From contig JAQFVV010000032.1 in assembly GCA_028023455.1 (NCBI GenBank), forward strand, positions 4,367,392 to 4,431,391: DNA of 64,000 nt, given 5' to 3'. The notes under the pieces were generated by a model. The model did not search any database and was not told where the DNA came from. It saw only the letters and a list, made by a program, of their open reading frames with translations. The translations under genes were made by a program, and so were the position numbers. Shown in pieces: positions 50,175 to 63,060 of the stretch (position 1 is its first letter; the number at the start of each line of letters is the position of its first letter). This DNA is from Epiperipatus broadwayi (lineage: Eukaryota; Onychophora; Udeonychophora; Euonychophora; Peripatidae).

Positions 50175-50287
50175 ATACTAAAGTTGTTTGTATAGCCGCT
50201 TGCAAGCACGTAGTTGGTTGCAGACAGTTGTGGGTTCGCCTCCCAGCCGATGCTATGACATATGAAAATATATATATATACTAAAGT
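50175..50287 (+). mobile_element. tRNA-derived SINE copy 2 with 10-bp target-site duplication
   Basis: ATACTAAAGT at 50175-50184 and 50278-50287 flanks a body with GGGTTCGCCTCC as B box and the same GATGCTATGACATATGA 3' end as SINE copy 1. The 5' half (GCCGCTTGCAAGCACGTAG) is more diverged from copy 1. It ends in a TA-rich tail instead of pure A. Confidence 0.75.
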
Positions 50288-53200
50288 GATTTACCATTCA
50301 AATGAATTTTTGTGATTTGGGGAAGGGGGTATTAAGATTTTTTTTTTGAACGATGTGTAAACTCTCATTCAAAATTTATTTTAATTTTTTAAAAATAATA
50401 TAATTGACTGTTTTTTTTTCCTTCTAATGCATTTTAATATAAAATTTTATTTAAATTTTAAATATTTCACAAATGTAATATAATTTATAAAGAAAATATT
50501 TTTTTCATTTTTATTCTCAGTATAACTAATATCAAAAAAAGATAGGAGTTTTATACAATTTTTTTGAAATTTTCTTTTTTTCTAATAAAAATTACTCTAA
50601 TTGTACTAGAAGACTATTAAACAGTATGAAAAACATTTCAAACGATTCTAAATTGTGTTTGTTTAGAACTGACTTCAAGATTTCAATTTAATCTATGAAT
50701 CTTCACTTCAGTCAGGCTAAATGATTGAATTGAAGCATTGTTATATGTAACTTAATATAAAAGGTTAGAATAAGTTATGCTAATTTAAAGATTGCTATCG
50801 ATGACATCTGATACAATATTGTATTGTTTACTATTTCAATTTTTATTGACTAATTGACATATATACTAATGATAGTAGTTAATTTAATACAGTTTTAATT
50901 AAGTAATACTTAAGTAACTAACAGTAATAATATAGTTAGTTGCTTGGAAGATCATTGTTGAGAACTCATTTCAACAAATTGATTTTTTTTTTATTATATA
51001 TCGTAATTTAGAACAATCCAAAAAATTTTCATTTTGTCTTTGCCATTCTGCGCTAAAGTGTATAAACAGAAGCAAGTAATAATATCATTTGAATATTATT
51101 CACCGAAAATTTTGAAGATACTTGCAGTCATATGCTCAGATCATGTGACATTCAGTATTTTAAATGGTAGATCAAGCACAATCGTTACCATTCAAATGTC
51201 CAAACTGACTTATATAATGGTAGAGTGATAGATATGGATGAGGTTTGTTACTTTTGGTACTCAAACGTCTTACTAATTCCTGAGCAATAAATCATTTGAT
51301 TATTTTTTGTCCACGTGATTTGGTACAATGATCGAGTGACAGACTCTACTCTGGAGCTCAAGATCTATAAAAAACAAGTCAGCTCTTCACTTTTCTGCTT
51401 GAACTTCTTATGAATTCCTAAGCAATAATTAATAGTATTATTAATTTTACTCAACTAAGAATTGATCTAGAGATCTTTAGCCCTTAAATATGTAATTCAG
51501 CCTCTCTGCCTAACAGGTGCAGGGTAGTAGCAAATATTAATATGTATCATGTGTCAACTACCTTATTTGAAAAAATTCTTTTTTTATTAATCAGAATGAG
51601 TCTGTTTACTTATTTTAGCAAACATTCTATCATCTTAAAAGTTCTTAATACCATGTATTTTTTATAAGTAAAAAAATCTATACACTTCTTAAACATTATT
51701 AAATTTTATAATGAATCTCCAAAAATGAGATACTAGAATAAATCGACTTAGTTAGTGGCAAATAATAGAAAGCCATCAACAATTTTCAAATGTTATCCTT
51801 AGTCGTAGTATCTTGTTACCTAATTAATTCAATCTAACTTTGAAGAGAACGTGGCAATAGATATTGCACATTTTTATTCATTAAAAATTATTTTTCTGGA
51901 GTAAATGGAAATTGATTTTGGTTTTATCATTGTTATGCATATTGTTACAAAATCTGTGCTTGTTGTTTTTAATTACAAAAATAATTTCTTACTGAGATAA
52001 TAATAATAAATTTCAAAGACTTTTCATTTTATATTCTACATGCCAACGTTTCAACTTTTATCGCAACTGACTAAACAGACACACTAAAAAAAAAATAGTC
52101 TACTATTTTGTATTAATAATAATCTAATCATTTATTACTCGGGAGTTTTTAAGAAATTAGAAAACCGGAAATGACGAACTGGGGCCACGATTCTCCGATC
52201 TTGAGCTTCCAGTGTGTCAAACGAGCCACAAAAGACATTATTCTTTTTATCGATCTGTAATCAGAATATTTTAAAACTACAAAAAACGTTTATGTACTTA
52301 TGCAGCATTCTGCTAAATATAAAAAGTTAAATTAAAAAAATAATATCTAAATTATTTTTTAGTAAAAATTAAACAATAATTAATTAAGGAGATATAAGAG
52401 TTTCTTTTAAAATTTATTCTTTCCAAAATTGTTAAATTGATAGCAAATATTGCAATAGATAAATAATGAAGTAGAACTGTCTTACATCGTAGTAGGGTTT
52501 GTTCTTTTTACACTTATAGAAGCTATTCCTAGTTTTATAGTTATCTTCTTGTAAGTAAAATAAAATTAGTTTTTAAGTTTTGCCTGTGGCCATTTCTGTT
52601 TAGCCTTTTTCTAGCGCCAAGTCGACCCAGTGCCCTTCTAGGTCTACTGGGAAATGATAGACATGCACCGTTAATTTTCAACTTCACTTCTGTTGGAGTA
52701 AGATAAATGATTCTCTATTTTGATATAAATGTATTGCTTTTGTTATATTTTTTGTCGGATTTATTTATAATGTACAAAATTTCATTTAAATTTATTAAAG
52801 TTTTGCATAAAATGTAAATAGTAATTTTTTGATTAACTAAATTTATCGTAAATCTCTAAACGTTCGTAAATAAATCAAAGCGAGTGTAATATTTACTAGC
52901 ATACTTTGATTTTTCAGTAAGCTTTTGTGTGGTATGTTGATCGTTATATGTGTGTGTAAGGGGAAGGGGGCATTATAAAACATTTTACAAGTTTGAACTG
53001 CACTTAATTGAAATTATTAAAAAAAAAGAAAAAAAAAGATCATTTTTTTTGTTATATATATTTTTCCCCTCAGGGAAAGTGGTTTTTTTTTTTTTAGTTA
53101 CAATTTTGTACTCTCCCTATTCTAAGACTTTTAAACTCGCAAACGGTATGAATCATCGTCATATTGTAAAACTTTTTTTTTGTTTGCAGCTGTATATCAA

Positions 53201-54899
53201 TATCTTTTTTTAAGATACTGGAAAAAAAAAAGTGTAACAATTTTGATTTTTAAAACAACCATATAATTATAATTTTTTTCAGGTATTTTTTGAAACAAAC
53301 AAACTATAAATACAGTTGTATATTTTAGTCCGAGAAGGCAAAAGAAGATTATGTTACTCAAATAAAATACCTGCTAAAATATTTATGCACAATGTAATTT
53401 GTGTAGCGGTACAATTAGTAGATAAAAATTTAAAAAATACGTTCATTAAAAAAAAAAAAAACTATATAGTAGTAAACCCAATGTTTTATACTCTTTGGAT
53501 AAACAAACTGCTTAAAAACATCAGAACAGTAATCTAAAACGCTTTTACTTGTACTAATAAAATAGTAGTTACTGATAAAAGTAATAATCCTGATGAAATA
53601 ATTATCAAAATATTCCGTTAATTTTTTTAGAATAATTGCTTGGAATAATATATCAACAACAGTTCCTCCAATGCGAGTATAACCATTATAATTCCAACAG
53701 AAAAAAAGTTGATAAAAAGATAAATACTAATGATATATTAAAGATGAGTTTTGCGTTGATTATGCAAACCAATCTGTGAAATCTAAACACTTCAAAAAAA
53801 TGTAGACCACCTGTGTTTTGCTAAGTTGATTTTTTTTTTTCTGAGTGACTTCAACATCTTGACTAATTGTAACTTTCTATTACATTTTATCTTCAGCCAT
53901 ATTTTCCCAGTGAAACAATATTGTGCTTCTTTCCCATATCTTCAAGGTAAATTTTATAAGTTTATATTTACTTGGAAATGAAATCCAAAAATTTTTTTGC
54001 AAATGAATTCAACTTTAAAAAAAGGGTTTCAATGAATTATATTACTGAAACATGACTAGCTTGTTAAAAAAAGTTATATATATATATATAAGTTAATATA
54101 GTTTATCTTTAACAATTAATTGCATTCAGTAGAAAAAATTAATAAATTAGTACATTTTATTACAACAGACCCTGAGTTTTATGGAAGGAACATCCAATAT
54201 GAAGGGTCAATTTGGTCATACAAAGCATGGACAAAGGATTAGATCTATCATTGAACTGTATAAGACATGCAAGTGTGGTCACCTATCAACTAGATACTAT
54301 TCCAGACTTGTTCCTTGCTGATATGCTTTATATTAGTCCTTTTATCTGGTGTCAAGCAAGATATCAATATTGAACTTTCATCCACCTGGTTATCATGTAA
54401 TATATTCTATGTTTGACTGTTATCATGTGTTGTAACCAAATTTCTGAATAAAACATTCTATATTTTATTTAAAAAAATTTCACTCTTATTTGTATTTTTT
54501 TTTTTAAATATTACTAATGAAAGATTGGAAAAGATTGATTTTTTGAAACTGTGATAATAGTGAAACAAGTTTTGAAATTTTATGAACAGCAAAAGAAATT
54601 AATAAGTGGATTAGATTAGTTAATACTGGGGATATTTTATTGCCTACTATCTGTCTTTGGGTAGATAAATTAACATAAAATGGATATGTATATTAAGTTT
54701 TTAAAACAAGGCAAATTGGGTAATTGAGAATTATGACCAAATGACAATGCTAATCATCAATAGCAGTTTGACATTATAGTTACTCTGCCTTGATATATAT
54801 TATGTGACTAATTTGAAGTTAAATTCTACTGAATAGTATACTGTTTTTAACTACAGAGGTATTTGTATTTCATTCTAAATGGTTTATTTGATAATAATA
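50288..54899. other. AT-rich intergenic DNA
   Basis: No supported gene. A short GC-richer patch at 52,138-52,225 resembles 25,710-25,800. Another patch is at 52,580-52,680. A more complex stretch at 54,160-54,460 ends in AATAAA and might be a decayed transposon end; it was not identified. Confidence 0.4.
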
Positions 54900-55084
54900 T
54901 GGATAAACTAAAACGATATTCTTTGTGTTCTGTTAAATATGTTGCACACATATTCACTTACAAAATGCAATAGGCAATAAAAAAAAATTGCATTCTTTAG
55001 ATGTAAAAGCTAAATATTTAGTAAAAAAAAATAAATCAAAAAACTTGGGCCGGTATGGGGGGAAAAAAGTGCTTCAATTAATTA

Positions 55085-55480
55085 TTATATATATTCAATG
55101 AGTAATAAAATTAGAAACAGATTGAAAGCCTTTGTGGTGTGGACATGAACAAGAATGGAAAAATCAGTTGGATAAATAACAACAAATGAAGAAAGTTTGA
55201 AAAGAGTAAATGAAAAAAGAAAATTGATTGAGGAAGTTAAAAAATGGAAAAAAAACTGGTTTGGACATATATTAAGAAGAAAGTATAGTTTAATGAAAGA
55301 TATTTTGGATGGAATAGTGACTGGAAGCAAAATCAAAGAGCAAAAAAGATTAACATTGTTGGATGATATAAATATGAAAAGAGTTACATAAAATTGAAGA
55401 GCTGAGCAGTGAAGAGAATGGAGTGGGAAAATGGATGAATTGGTGATGTGACTAGTCTTTGGATCTGTCTATGGTACAGA
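55085..55480 (+). pseudogene. LINE 3'-end fragment R5 (C-terminal tail)
   Basis: One frame from 55,185 reads ESLKRVNEKRKLIEEVKKWKKNWFGHILRRKYSLMKDILDGIVTGSKIKEQKRLTLLDDI. This matches the C-terminal tail common in APE-type LINEs (R-x-L...NWLGHILRR...LL-x-D...EG...G...RGR-x-R-x-x-LLDDI). A downstream REWSGKMDEL-like segment continues it. It is a different family from R1-R4, whose tail looks different. Ends in a TA run at 55,495-55,510. Confidence 0.75.
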
Positions 55481-55510
55481 ATACTATTGATTAATATATA
55501 TATATATATT

Positions 55511-56049
55511 GAAACAGACAGATCGAAGGATCGATCTTAGTTTCATAGTTTTCATTTTGAAGTACGGTAATTCTAAATCACTATTTACCCGCAATGAGGC
55601 TTTTTCTATTCCAGGCCACATAAATTTTAAGTTAGTTATTTTATGCTTTGTTTAAAAGAATTTAATGTAAATATTACAAGTATAAATATTACAAATCATG
55701 ATAAATAATATTCGTGTGTGTGGTTTGTAGGTTTATATTCGCTCAATTTAAAAGTTTCATTGCGTGTATATTTTTTTTTAATTTTAAATCTTTCAAAATT
55801 ATACAAAGTCATTTAAAAATGCTGATCAAAAGTCACATTCCTTTGATCGGTATTTTTAGTCAAATCTTACGTGTACAAAATGTATAGAATAATTAGTTTG
55901 TACTTTGAAAGTTAAGATAATGAATTTCAAGTTTGTATGCACGAATTCCTATGTAATTATTTAGTTTGTCAATTTAGAATCATGTATTGAATTTAGAAAT
56001 AAATGTAAATCAAACAATGGAAATGAGAAATGTAGGACTCTTATCAAGA
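55511..56049. other. AT-rich intergenic DNA
   Basis: Nothing recognised. Confidence 0.5.
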
Positions 56050-56500
56050 AATGCGAATGCAATTGTATAGCCAAAATTAGATATTGCTGGAGGCCAGAAA
56101 ATCAAAGGAGGCGGAGTCATGAACAAAAACTATGCAGAGTGATCAACCGTAGCCATCTTATATTATAATATACTAGGGGACTCTACTTTTTGACTTTGCT
56201 GTGGGTAGACCGTCTCGGGCTACAGCAAAGTAGTTGTGCCAGAGAAATCATCTCAACTGTGATTAAGAAGTTGCCCGGTAGATTGCAATAATGTTGGGCT
56301 AAGTCCAAGAAGCTGATCCCTGTTCTGCCGATTTAAATCTTTCGAGCCGCTGACCCATAATGTTTCCTGTGCTTCCAGTTTTCTCAATTCCAACCTTTAA
56401 ATTAATCATGCCATTCTAAGGAATCCAAAATGCGCGCCTACGTTCTGCATAAACATTACCGCAAGGAGAAAAGCCGGACGAAGAAGAATGGTAACTCTTG
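56050..56500 (+). other. Higher-GC island, possible promoter and 5' UTR
   Basis: GC and CpG increase between AT-rich flanks and a candidate coding exon sits at its downstream edge (56430-56490). A TAGGGGACTCT...GACTTTGCTGTGG stretch near 56,175 pairs partly with the nearby CTACAGCAAAGTAG (CTTTGCTGT against ACAGCAAAG), making a short hairpin. Confidence 0.35.
56430..56490 (+). CDS. Candidate short first coding exon, unknown gene
   Basis: ATG in a purine-rich context (CCAAAATGC) opens 20 codons, MRAYVLHKHYRKEKSRTKKN, strongly basic, ending at AATG/GTAACT, a plausible donor, with one base carried over (phase 1). An in-frame TAA lies 27 bases upstream of the ATG, so the start is well defined. 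The phase equals that of the candidate exon at 12515-12611. The peptide is not recognised and the exon is short enough to be chance. Confidence 0.3.
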
Positions 56501-57049
56501 TTACATGAACTTTTTAACTTTCCTCTAAGCTTAATAATTTTATTATTTAATCTGTTATGAATTAATCTAGGTAATTACATGTAAATTTCTTGCTTTCCTT
56601 CGTTAAAATGTTACACTAAAGCCTGTCAGTAAATTTCTTCTCTAATACTTCTGTGCTCTAGTCTTTAGATGATAATTTACTAATATTTTGTGCCTAATAG
56701 TAATTCATTAGTGAATATACTTATATTTTTATTATTACTTACATTTACAAACAAAGCGATGCCAATAATAATATTTTTCAATTCTAGTTAAAGCCATTAA
56801 AGTTTATTTCATAGTATTATTAGTATATTCATTTTAAAAGTAATTTTCTTTTATCGAACTAAAAAATTGGTTCGTTTATGTTGAGTTGAGAAATATTCAA
56901 GTACCTGTATTGTTCCTTTTATTTTGTCAAAATGATATTTTAATCTCTGCTCCAAATAACAAATATAAAATAAAGTCTAAATTTTTATTATGTTATTTTT
57001 TATATATGAACGGAGTAATAATGTAAAGTGAATATTTTTGTTACTATTA
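56501..57049. other. AT-rich intergenic DNA
   Basis: Nothing recognised. Confidence 0.5.
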
Positions 57050-57480
57050 TTACCTTCCGAACAACCTGGGGAGTTATGGGTTTCAGAGTGAAATTAATTA
57101 ATCGTTACTTTTGTGATCTTTTGATTTTGCCATGTTTTATTTTGAATAGTCATATCAGATTGTTGCATAGAAAATGTTACGGAGAGATAACCAAGGTTTT
57201 ATATAGTTTCGCTTTAAGTCCACTTCCGATCACTCTTCCTCGATGTTACTGTGGCAGTGCCTTTTCCTTTCGCCTAAATTGGCGTCTCGTTTTTACTACC
57301 AATTGGAAAGAAAGAAATTCTTCTCCAGATAATCTCTTGGATCACCGGGGTTCGAAAATGATCCCGGCTGGTTATAGTGTCCCGGATCTACTTGGGGGCA
57401 TTAAGACTTGTCAAAGTACAAGCCGCCCGGTCTTCCGTCAATGCACCGCAAGTTATTATTGTAGTATATCTTAAGCTCTG
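57050..57480. other. Higher-GC island with an open frame of unknown meaning
   Basis: A plus-strand frame is open over 57,028-57,474 (148 codons), mostly because the base composition is more balanced here. The translation shows no family motif I recognise. Could be a 5' exon, a promoter island or a decayed transposon. Confidence 0.3.
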
Positions 57481-59154
57481 CAACCATCAGTACATCATTA
57501 TTATATTATATTTTTATATAAGACCTCCTCCAATTATCCGTATACGTAATGGTTTGAATCTATTCAAATCAAACAACTTAATATAAAATAGTAATTGAAT
57601 ATTTTAAATGCTCAAATTACTCTGATTCTCATATCAACTCGTACGACCATTTAAAACATATAAATATTGGCATGCGTTTTGTCTATCAGTCTAAAATGAT
57701 TATTAAGGACTAGTAGCAAATTATTAGAAATATACGTATGAAAATTTTACCGTATCTGTACATAGTATTCAATGATTTCAATAATTATTAAAAATTTATC
57801 TAATCTATTTTTGTCTCTCTTGTCTTATTACTCTCGAAATCTAGTTAAGCACCTGCTGTCTGTATCGACAACTTAAATATATATTGAATTATTAACCATA
57901 CCAATATCTCGAATATAAGATATATATGAATAACTGATTGTAGGGTAATTTAGTCTGTGTTTTCCGACGAGCTAGTAAAGGGAAAACCACGTACCGTTGT
58001 TGCGTTGTTCATCGGTTGGTCATGCCAGGGGTTTGGGTTTGAATTTGGTTTGCATTTTGGAATTTATTCCTAGACGTGGACTGGGTTTGAATTCGGATTA
58101 CTGTGCGTGATTAAGCATGGTGATTTTATCAGTACAATATATATATATATGAAAGTTGACAATGAAACACATTATTACAAAACCAGATAGTTGCTTACCA
58201 CTAGACTTAAAATAGAAAGTTATTTGTTGCAACAAATCAAACAAAAAAATACATTTTAAAATGTAACTTGGCTAGCAATAAGTGCTTTCTAACAATATAC
58301 TAATCATTTTAATTTAGATTATAAGCAATTTTATAATATTCTTAAGTTAAAATGTTATTGTTGATGAATTTAAATTTATTTTATTTGTTTAACTTTTTTA
58401 TTTACTTTTTTGTTTGTTGCCTTTTTTTATTATTATGTTATATGCTATTTAATGTGCAATCTGTAATTGGCTATATGCTACTATTTAGCACTTAAATAAA
58501 TTATTATTATTATGATGATGATGATGATGATGATGATGAGTTAAGTTATAAAATGTATAAATAATAATAATTTCATTTAAAGTTAGGGTTGTTTTTTTTT
58601 TTTTACATAAAAATGACAAATATCTTTTAAACTAAAACTGTATGCTGGTGTAATCTTAGAATGTGAATTAATTTATATATTAATTAATAAAGAATAAATA
58701 ACATCAAAATAGTCCTTTAGAGAACAAAAACAGCTCCATGCAAACAAATTTACGCACAATCTAAACTTGCAAAATCCAAATTGATCTCTTAATGTTACAT
58801 AAAATGGATCATAGCTTTTGTAAAGTAAATGTGTGGTTTTTATTTTTAGTCTGATCACTGAAATTTAATATAACTAATATCAAAAATGCATGCATAAACT
58901 GTTTTGGCATATAATTTATTCTATAAACTTGTAAATAAACTTTTTACTTACTTGATTAACTTTACATCTAATGAATTTTTTTTTTTTAATTTTAAAGGCC
59001 ATCTATATTTGTATTAATAGATATTGACTGCTAGGTGCAACAATATACTCATCTTTTATTTTACAAAAAACTTTGATTTTCTAATTAATATTTTAATTTT
59101 TTTTTTTAAATCTCACTTTAAAGGAATGAATATAAACTTACTTAATGTTTATCT
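57481..59154. other. AT-rich intergenic DNA with microsatellite
   Basis: Contains ATT then (GAT)n at about 58,500-58,540 and a GC-richer patch near 57,960-58,120. No gene recognised. Confidence 0.45.
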
Positions 59155-62100
59155 CTTGATGTTATGATGTGATGCACTGTGACTTCTCCTTGTAATTTGT
59201 GATGTGGTGTGATTGATGCACTGTGACTTCTCTTTATATAGAGTCAGGAATCTCTCAGCAACTATGTCCAGAAAAACCTGTTAGCCACTTTACCTTCCCA
59301 TTCCATTCCCCACCCTAAGTTTTCACATAATCTGCTCCATTCCATTTCCACAACATAATCTTTGTCAACTCCATGGCCTTCATATCTAAATCCCCCTTAT
59401 CTTTTCCCAAACCTAGCATAAAAACCAATAACCCACTTTCTGTATAATCACTTTGTTAATATTTATTCTTCCATAACTTCATTGTTTTTACTCTTTCTGC
59501 TTTCAAGTATTTACATTGAATTAACAGATGCCTAGTATTTTCTATGCCTTCCTTACACAACTTGCAGACTAAATCACCCATATTTTTCCATTTACATGTA
59601 TATTCACTTGATTCTAAAGATCCTATTTTAGCCTTAAACAGTAAACTACTCTCCTTGCTATTATCATAAATTAAACTCTTTTTACTTACCATACTAGTTC
59701 TCCATCTCTCCAACTCCCTATTGTTTATATATGCATCTATTCTTCTATCCCATTCCTTACCACTATAACACTCAACAATCTTTCTAACACAATCATTCTA
59801 TCTTTTGTATAAGTATGCTGATATAAATTCTTTATCCAAGTCCTGTGAATACCACATTACCTTTCTCACCCATCTTATTGCCTGCCCTTATTCTTTTATT
59901 ATCCATAAACTGCAATCTACCAAACATTTTCATTTTGCTTTTTGCATCTCTCATATAAAAACTTGACCATTCCGTTTCTCCTTGAATTGTCTTTTTTGCT
60001 GTCCACACATCTGCATCTAATTACTGTCTTCCTACTTCCCATTGTACTTTTTCTAAGTAATCTAATACCTTTACTAACACAACACATCATTGCCATATGT
60101 TAACCCTGCTACTGCCACTCCCTTCCATACAATTCTAGCTACATCATACTTACTATATGAAAACACTGTTAATTTCTTTATCAATCCTTTTCTTTTCTTT
60201 GCTTCATTTATCAATTTTTCTTCCATTCATCCAAGCAATTTTTCTGATTACTTAAGATGATTCCCAAATAATTATATCTATTCACCACACTATATCTCCC
60301 AATAAAAATTATTCATCTTTTTTCCCAGTATTAACCATCATTATATTTTCATTTTTCTTTACTAAATTTGATCCCCACCTCTTTACCTACCCTTATGCAT
60401 GTCCTCAACAAAACTTCTATATATTCTCTTCTTTCTGCGAACAAAAAAACATCAACCGCAAAAAAAAAAAAAAACTGACAAAGTATATATACTCTTTTGC
60501 CATCTATTAACTTATCTCTATCCCTCTTCCTAGTCTTTCTATTGCTCTCTCCATGTCACTCAAATACAACAAAAACAAAATAGGTGATATAGGTCATCCT
60601 TGCCTTAGTCCCACCCCATTTTTAACTTTAACTGATTCTATATCCCTTAATTGATATGTATAGTAATTATTTTCATATAATTTCTTAATAATATCCACTA
60701 AAGCTTCATCCATTCCCAAATTTTCTAAACTTACCCATAATCTATTTCTAATTACTCTATCACATGCCTTCTCTATATCTATAAAATTCATATGTAACTG
60801 TCGAACAGAATTTCTACTCATATCCATAAGTTGTGTAACTATGCCTATCTGATCTAAAACCTCTTTGCATTTCCCCCAGTACATTATTTCCTTCCATCCA
60901 TTTTGCAACTCTTCCAACCACCATTTATGAGAAAACTTTATATAAAATTGATGTTATCACTATCAGTCTATAATTGTTTAACTTTCTATAATCCTACCCT
61001 TTCCTTTAAATAATAATCTTGCTCTTATATTAGTCCAATTACCCAGAAAAACTATCTTTTGTGCCAACTTATTAAAACATGATAATAGATTTACTTTTGC
61101 CCTATGCTCTAAATTTATTACCATCTCTGCTGTGCATCCATCTAAACCTCTTGCCTTTCCACTTTTCAATTTCTTTCCTGCTTCATTCAGTTCATTTTTT
61201 GTAAATCTAATATTCCCATTACTATATGCTTTCATATTTTCTATCACTCTGTCCTTCACATCTAACATCTTTTCTATATCCATTACACACCTATTTAAAA
61301 TTCTCTCTAATTCTTCTCTAAAGCTACACTCTAGTCCTTCATCATCTAGTAATACTATCTTTCTCCCTTTTACATTTCTCCTTTTAATGTAATTCCAAAA
61401 TTTTTTACTCCCATCTCTTCCACTTTTATTAATATCCTCCAACAATTTACTATTCAATTTCATTCTCTCTCTATAATTATCTTTTTTAGCCAACTTCTTC
61501 TTTTCTAAATACTTTTCCCATTTAGAATTAATATCGTTTTCACATTCTTTGTTCTTAATAGCACACTTACATTCTCTATGTGCTTTTTTCTTCTCTTTTA
61601 CACTTTTACTAACCCTCATTTTTTATTACTTTTATTCTTCTGAATATTTTCACCTAAAACTCTATTTGCCACTTTTTCTATTTCATAACATCAGTCCTTA
61701 TACTCATCCTTAACCAATTCTTCCATAGTTTCTTCAACTTGTATTTTATACTCTTCCAACTTATTCTTATTATTCACTCTCCATCCACATTTTTCACTAT
61801 TGTTTCTACTTTTATTTCTATTTTCCATCACATTACTAACCATTTCTATTACAAAGAAGTTATGATTACTATTACATACTCTTTTCATTATACAAACACC
61901 TTTATTTTCTGTACTTTATTCCCTCTTTCTCTACCAATACATAATCTATTGTGTGGAATATATTATTTCTAGACCATGTGTATTGTCCTTCATAAATATT
62001 TGATAAATTTGCTCTCTGACAAAATTTCTTTAAAAGCTGTCCATTCTTATTATCTACATCATCAATTTCTTCAATATGCCCATTCACATCCCATATAACC

Positions 62101-63060
62101 ACTATTCTCTTCTCCTTTTCTTTAAAACTCTGTATATCCTTAACTAGTCTTTCATATATGCTACTGTTTCACTCCATTATAGTTTTCTATCTCCAGCAGC
62201 TATATAAACTATAGTCACCATCCATTGTTGTCTTCCCAACCTTATTTCAAACCACAAATGTTTTTGACATTTAACAGTATTTAGATATTTTCTTGATATA
62301 ACACCTATACCACTACCCCTTTTTTCTTTTTCTTTTATATTTATACCCTGCTATACAAAATCTTCCAGAATAGGTTCTTCTTCTCTTAGAAGTGATTCCA
62401 TTACTGCTAATACCCGAAGCTCTTCATTTTCTATTGCTTTGTTTAATTCCAGCCACTTTTCTGGTGTACTATCACCTTGCATATACTGAAGTATTAACAA
62501 TTTTTTCTTTTCTAACTACTCTTTTATAAATTCTTTTAATTCTTTCTTCTCCATTATGTTTATAAATAACTTGCTTACCATTAATTTTAAAGACCCACTC
62601 CCTCTCCACATCTACATTTATATCTAAATCAACTACCCGTTGCTTATTTCTTGCATTCCTTCCATTCTTTTTTGATAATACTCCAATTTAACCCCTTCCC
62701 CTTTATATATTTTCCAAATTATATTCTTTATAAATCAGAGACTCCCTAAAATGTCACTTCCTTATTTTCCTAAGTGCAATCCGTCTTTACTATATAACTC
62801 CCTCTTTCCAAAAAACCAATCCCACATATGCACAAACTAACATCATTTCTCTCACACAATTTTTTTAATCTCTCATTTATAGAACATGTCCTATCTAACA
62901 AATATCTCTTGTCAATTCTTGGTAATAATCCAACTATCCTTACTATTCCTTTAATTTTACTAAAATTCCTAATCAATTCTATGTATTCATCCATTACTCT
63001 CTCTCTGATGGTTCTGTCAAATTTATTAAAGATAAATTATGTGCTGCCATCTTTGGACTG
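59155..63060 (-). pseudogene. Esterase-type LINE, near full-length decayed copy B
   Basis: Largest element in the window. From its 5' end on the minus strand there are five parts. (1) 62,994-62,770 has an SGNH-hydrolase-like segment (IVRIVGLLPRIDKRYLL, then INERLKKLCERNDVSLCICGIGFL). (2) 62,480-61,900 is the AP endonuclease, ending WDVNGHIEEID (family GDFNAHI, first D lost) and YTWSRNNIFHTIDYVLVEKEG. (3) 61,619-60,978 is the RT N-terminal region (FTKNELNEAGKKLKSGKARGLDG...). (4) 60,917-60,594 is the RT palm (FIDIEKACDRVIRNRLW, then VKNGVGLRQG); the next catalytic box near 60,450 reads FAVD rather than FADD. (5) 59,713-59,456 has the C-terminal knuckle CKLCKEGIENTRHLLIQC. The 3' tail has a duplicated block. 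Several stops: inactive. Confidence 0.88.
59171..59232. repeat. Duplicated 18-mer in the LINE 3' tail, offset 44 bp
   Basis: GATGCACTGTGACTTCTC at 59171-59188 recurs at 59215-59232, at the 3' terminus of LINE copy B. Copy A has only one such block. Confidence 0.85.

Noticed and set aside
57028-57474. 148-codon open frame as a protein gene
   Set aside because: No recognisable domain; the open frame follows from the local rise in GC, and ATG context and ends are not convincing.
61132-61392. Plus-strand frames opposite the LINE at 61-63 kb
   Set aside because: Antisense shadows of the esterase-type LINE on the minus strand.
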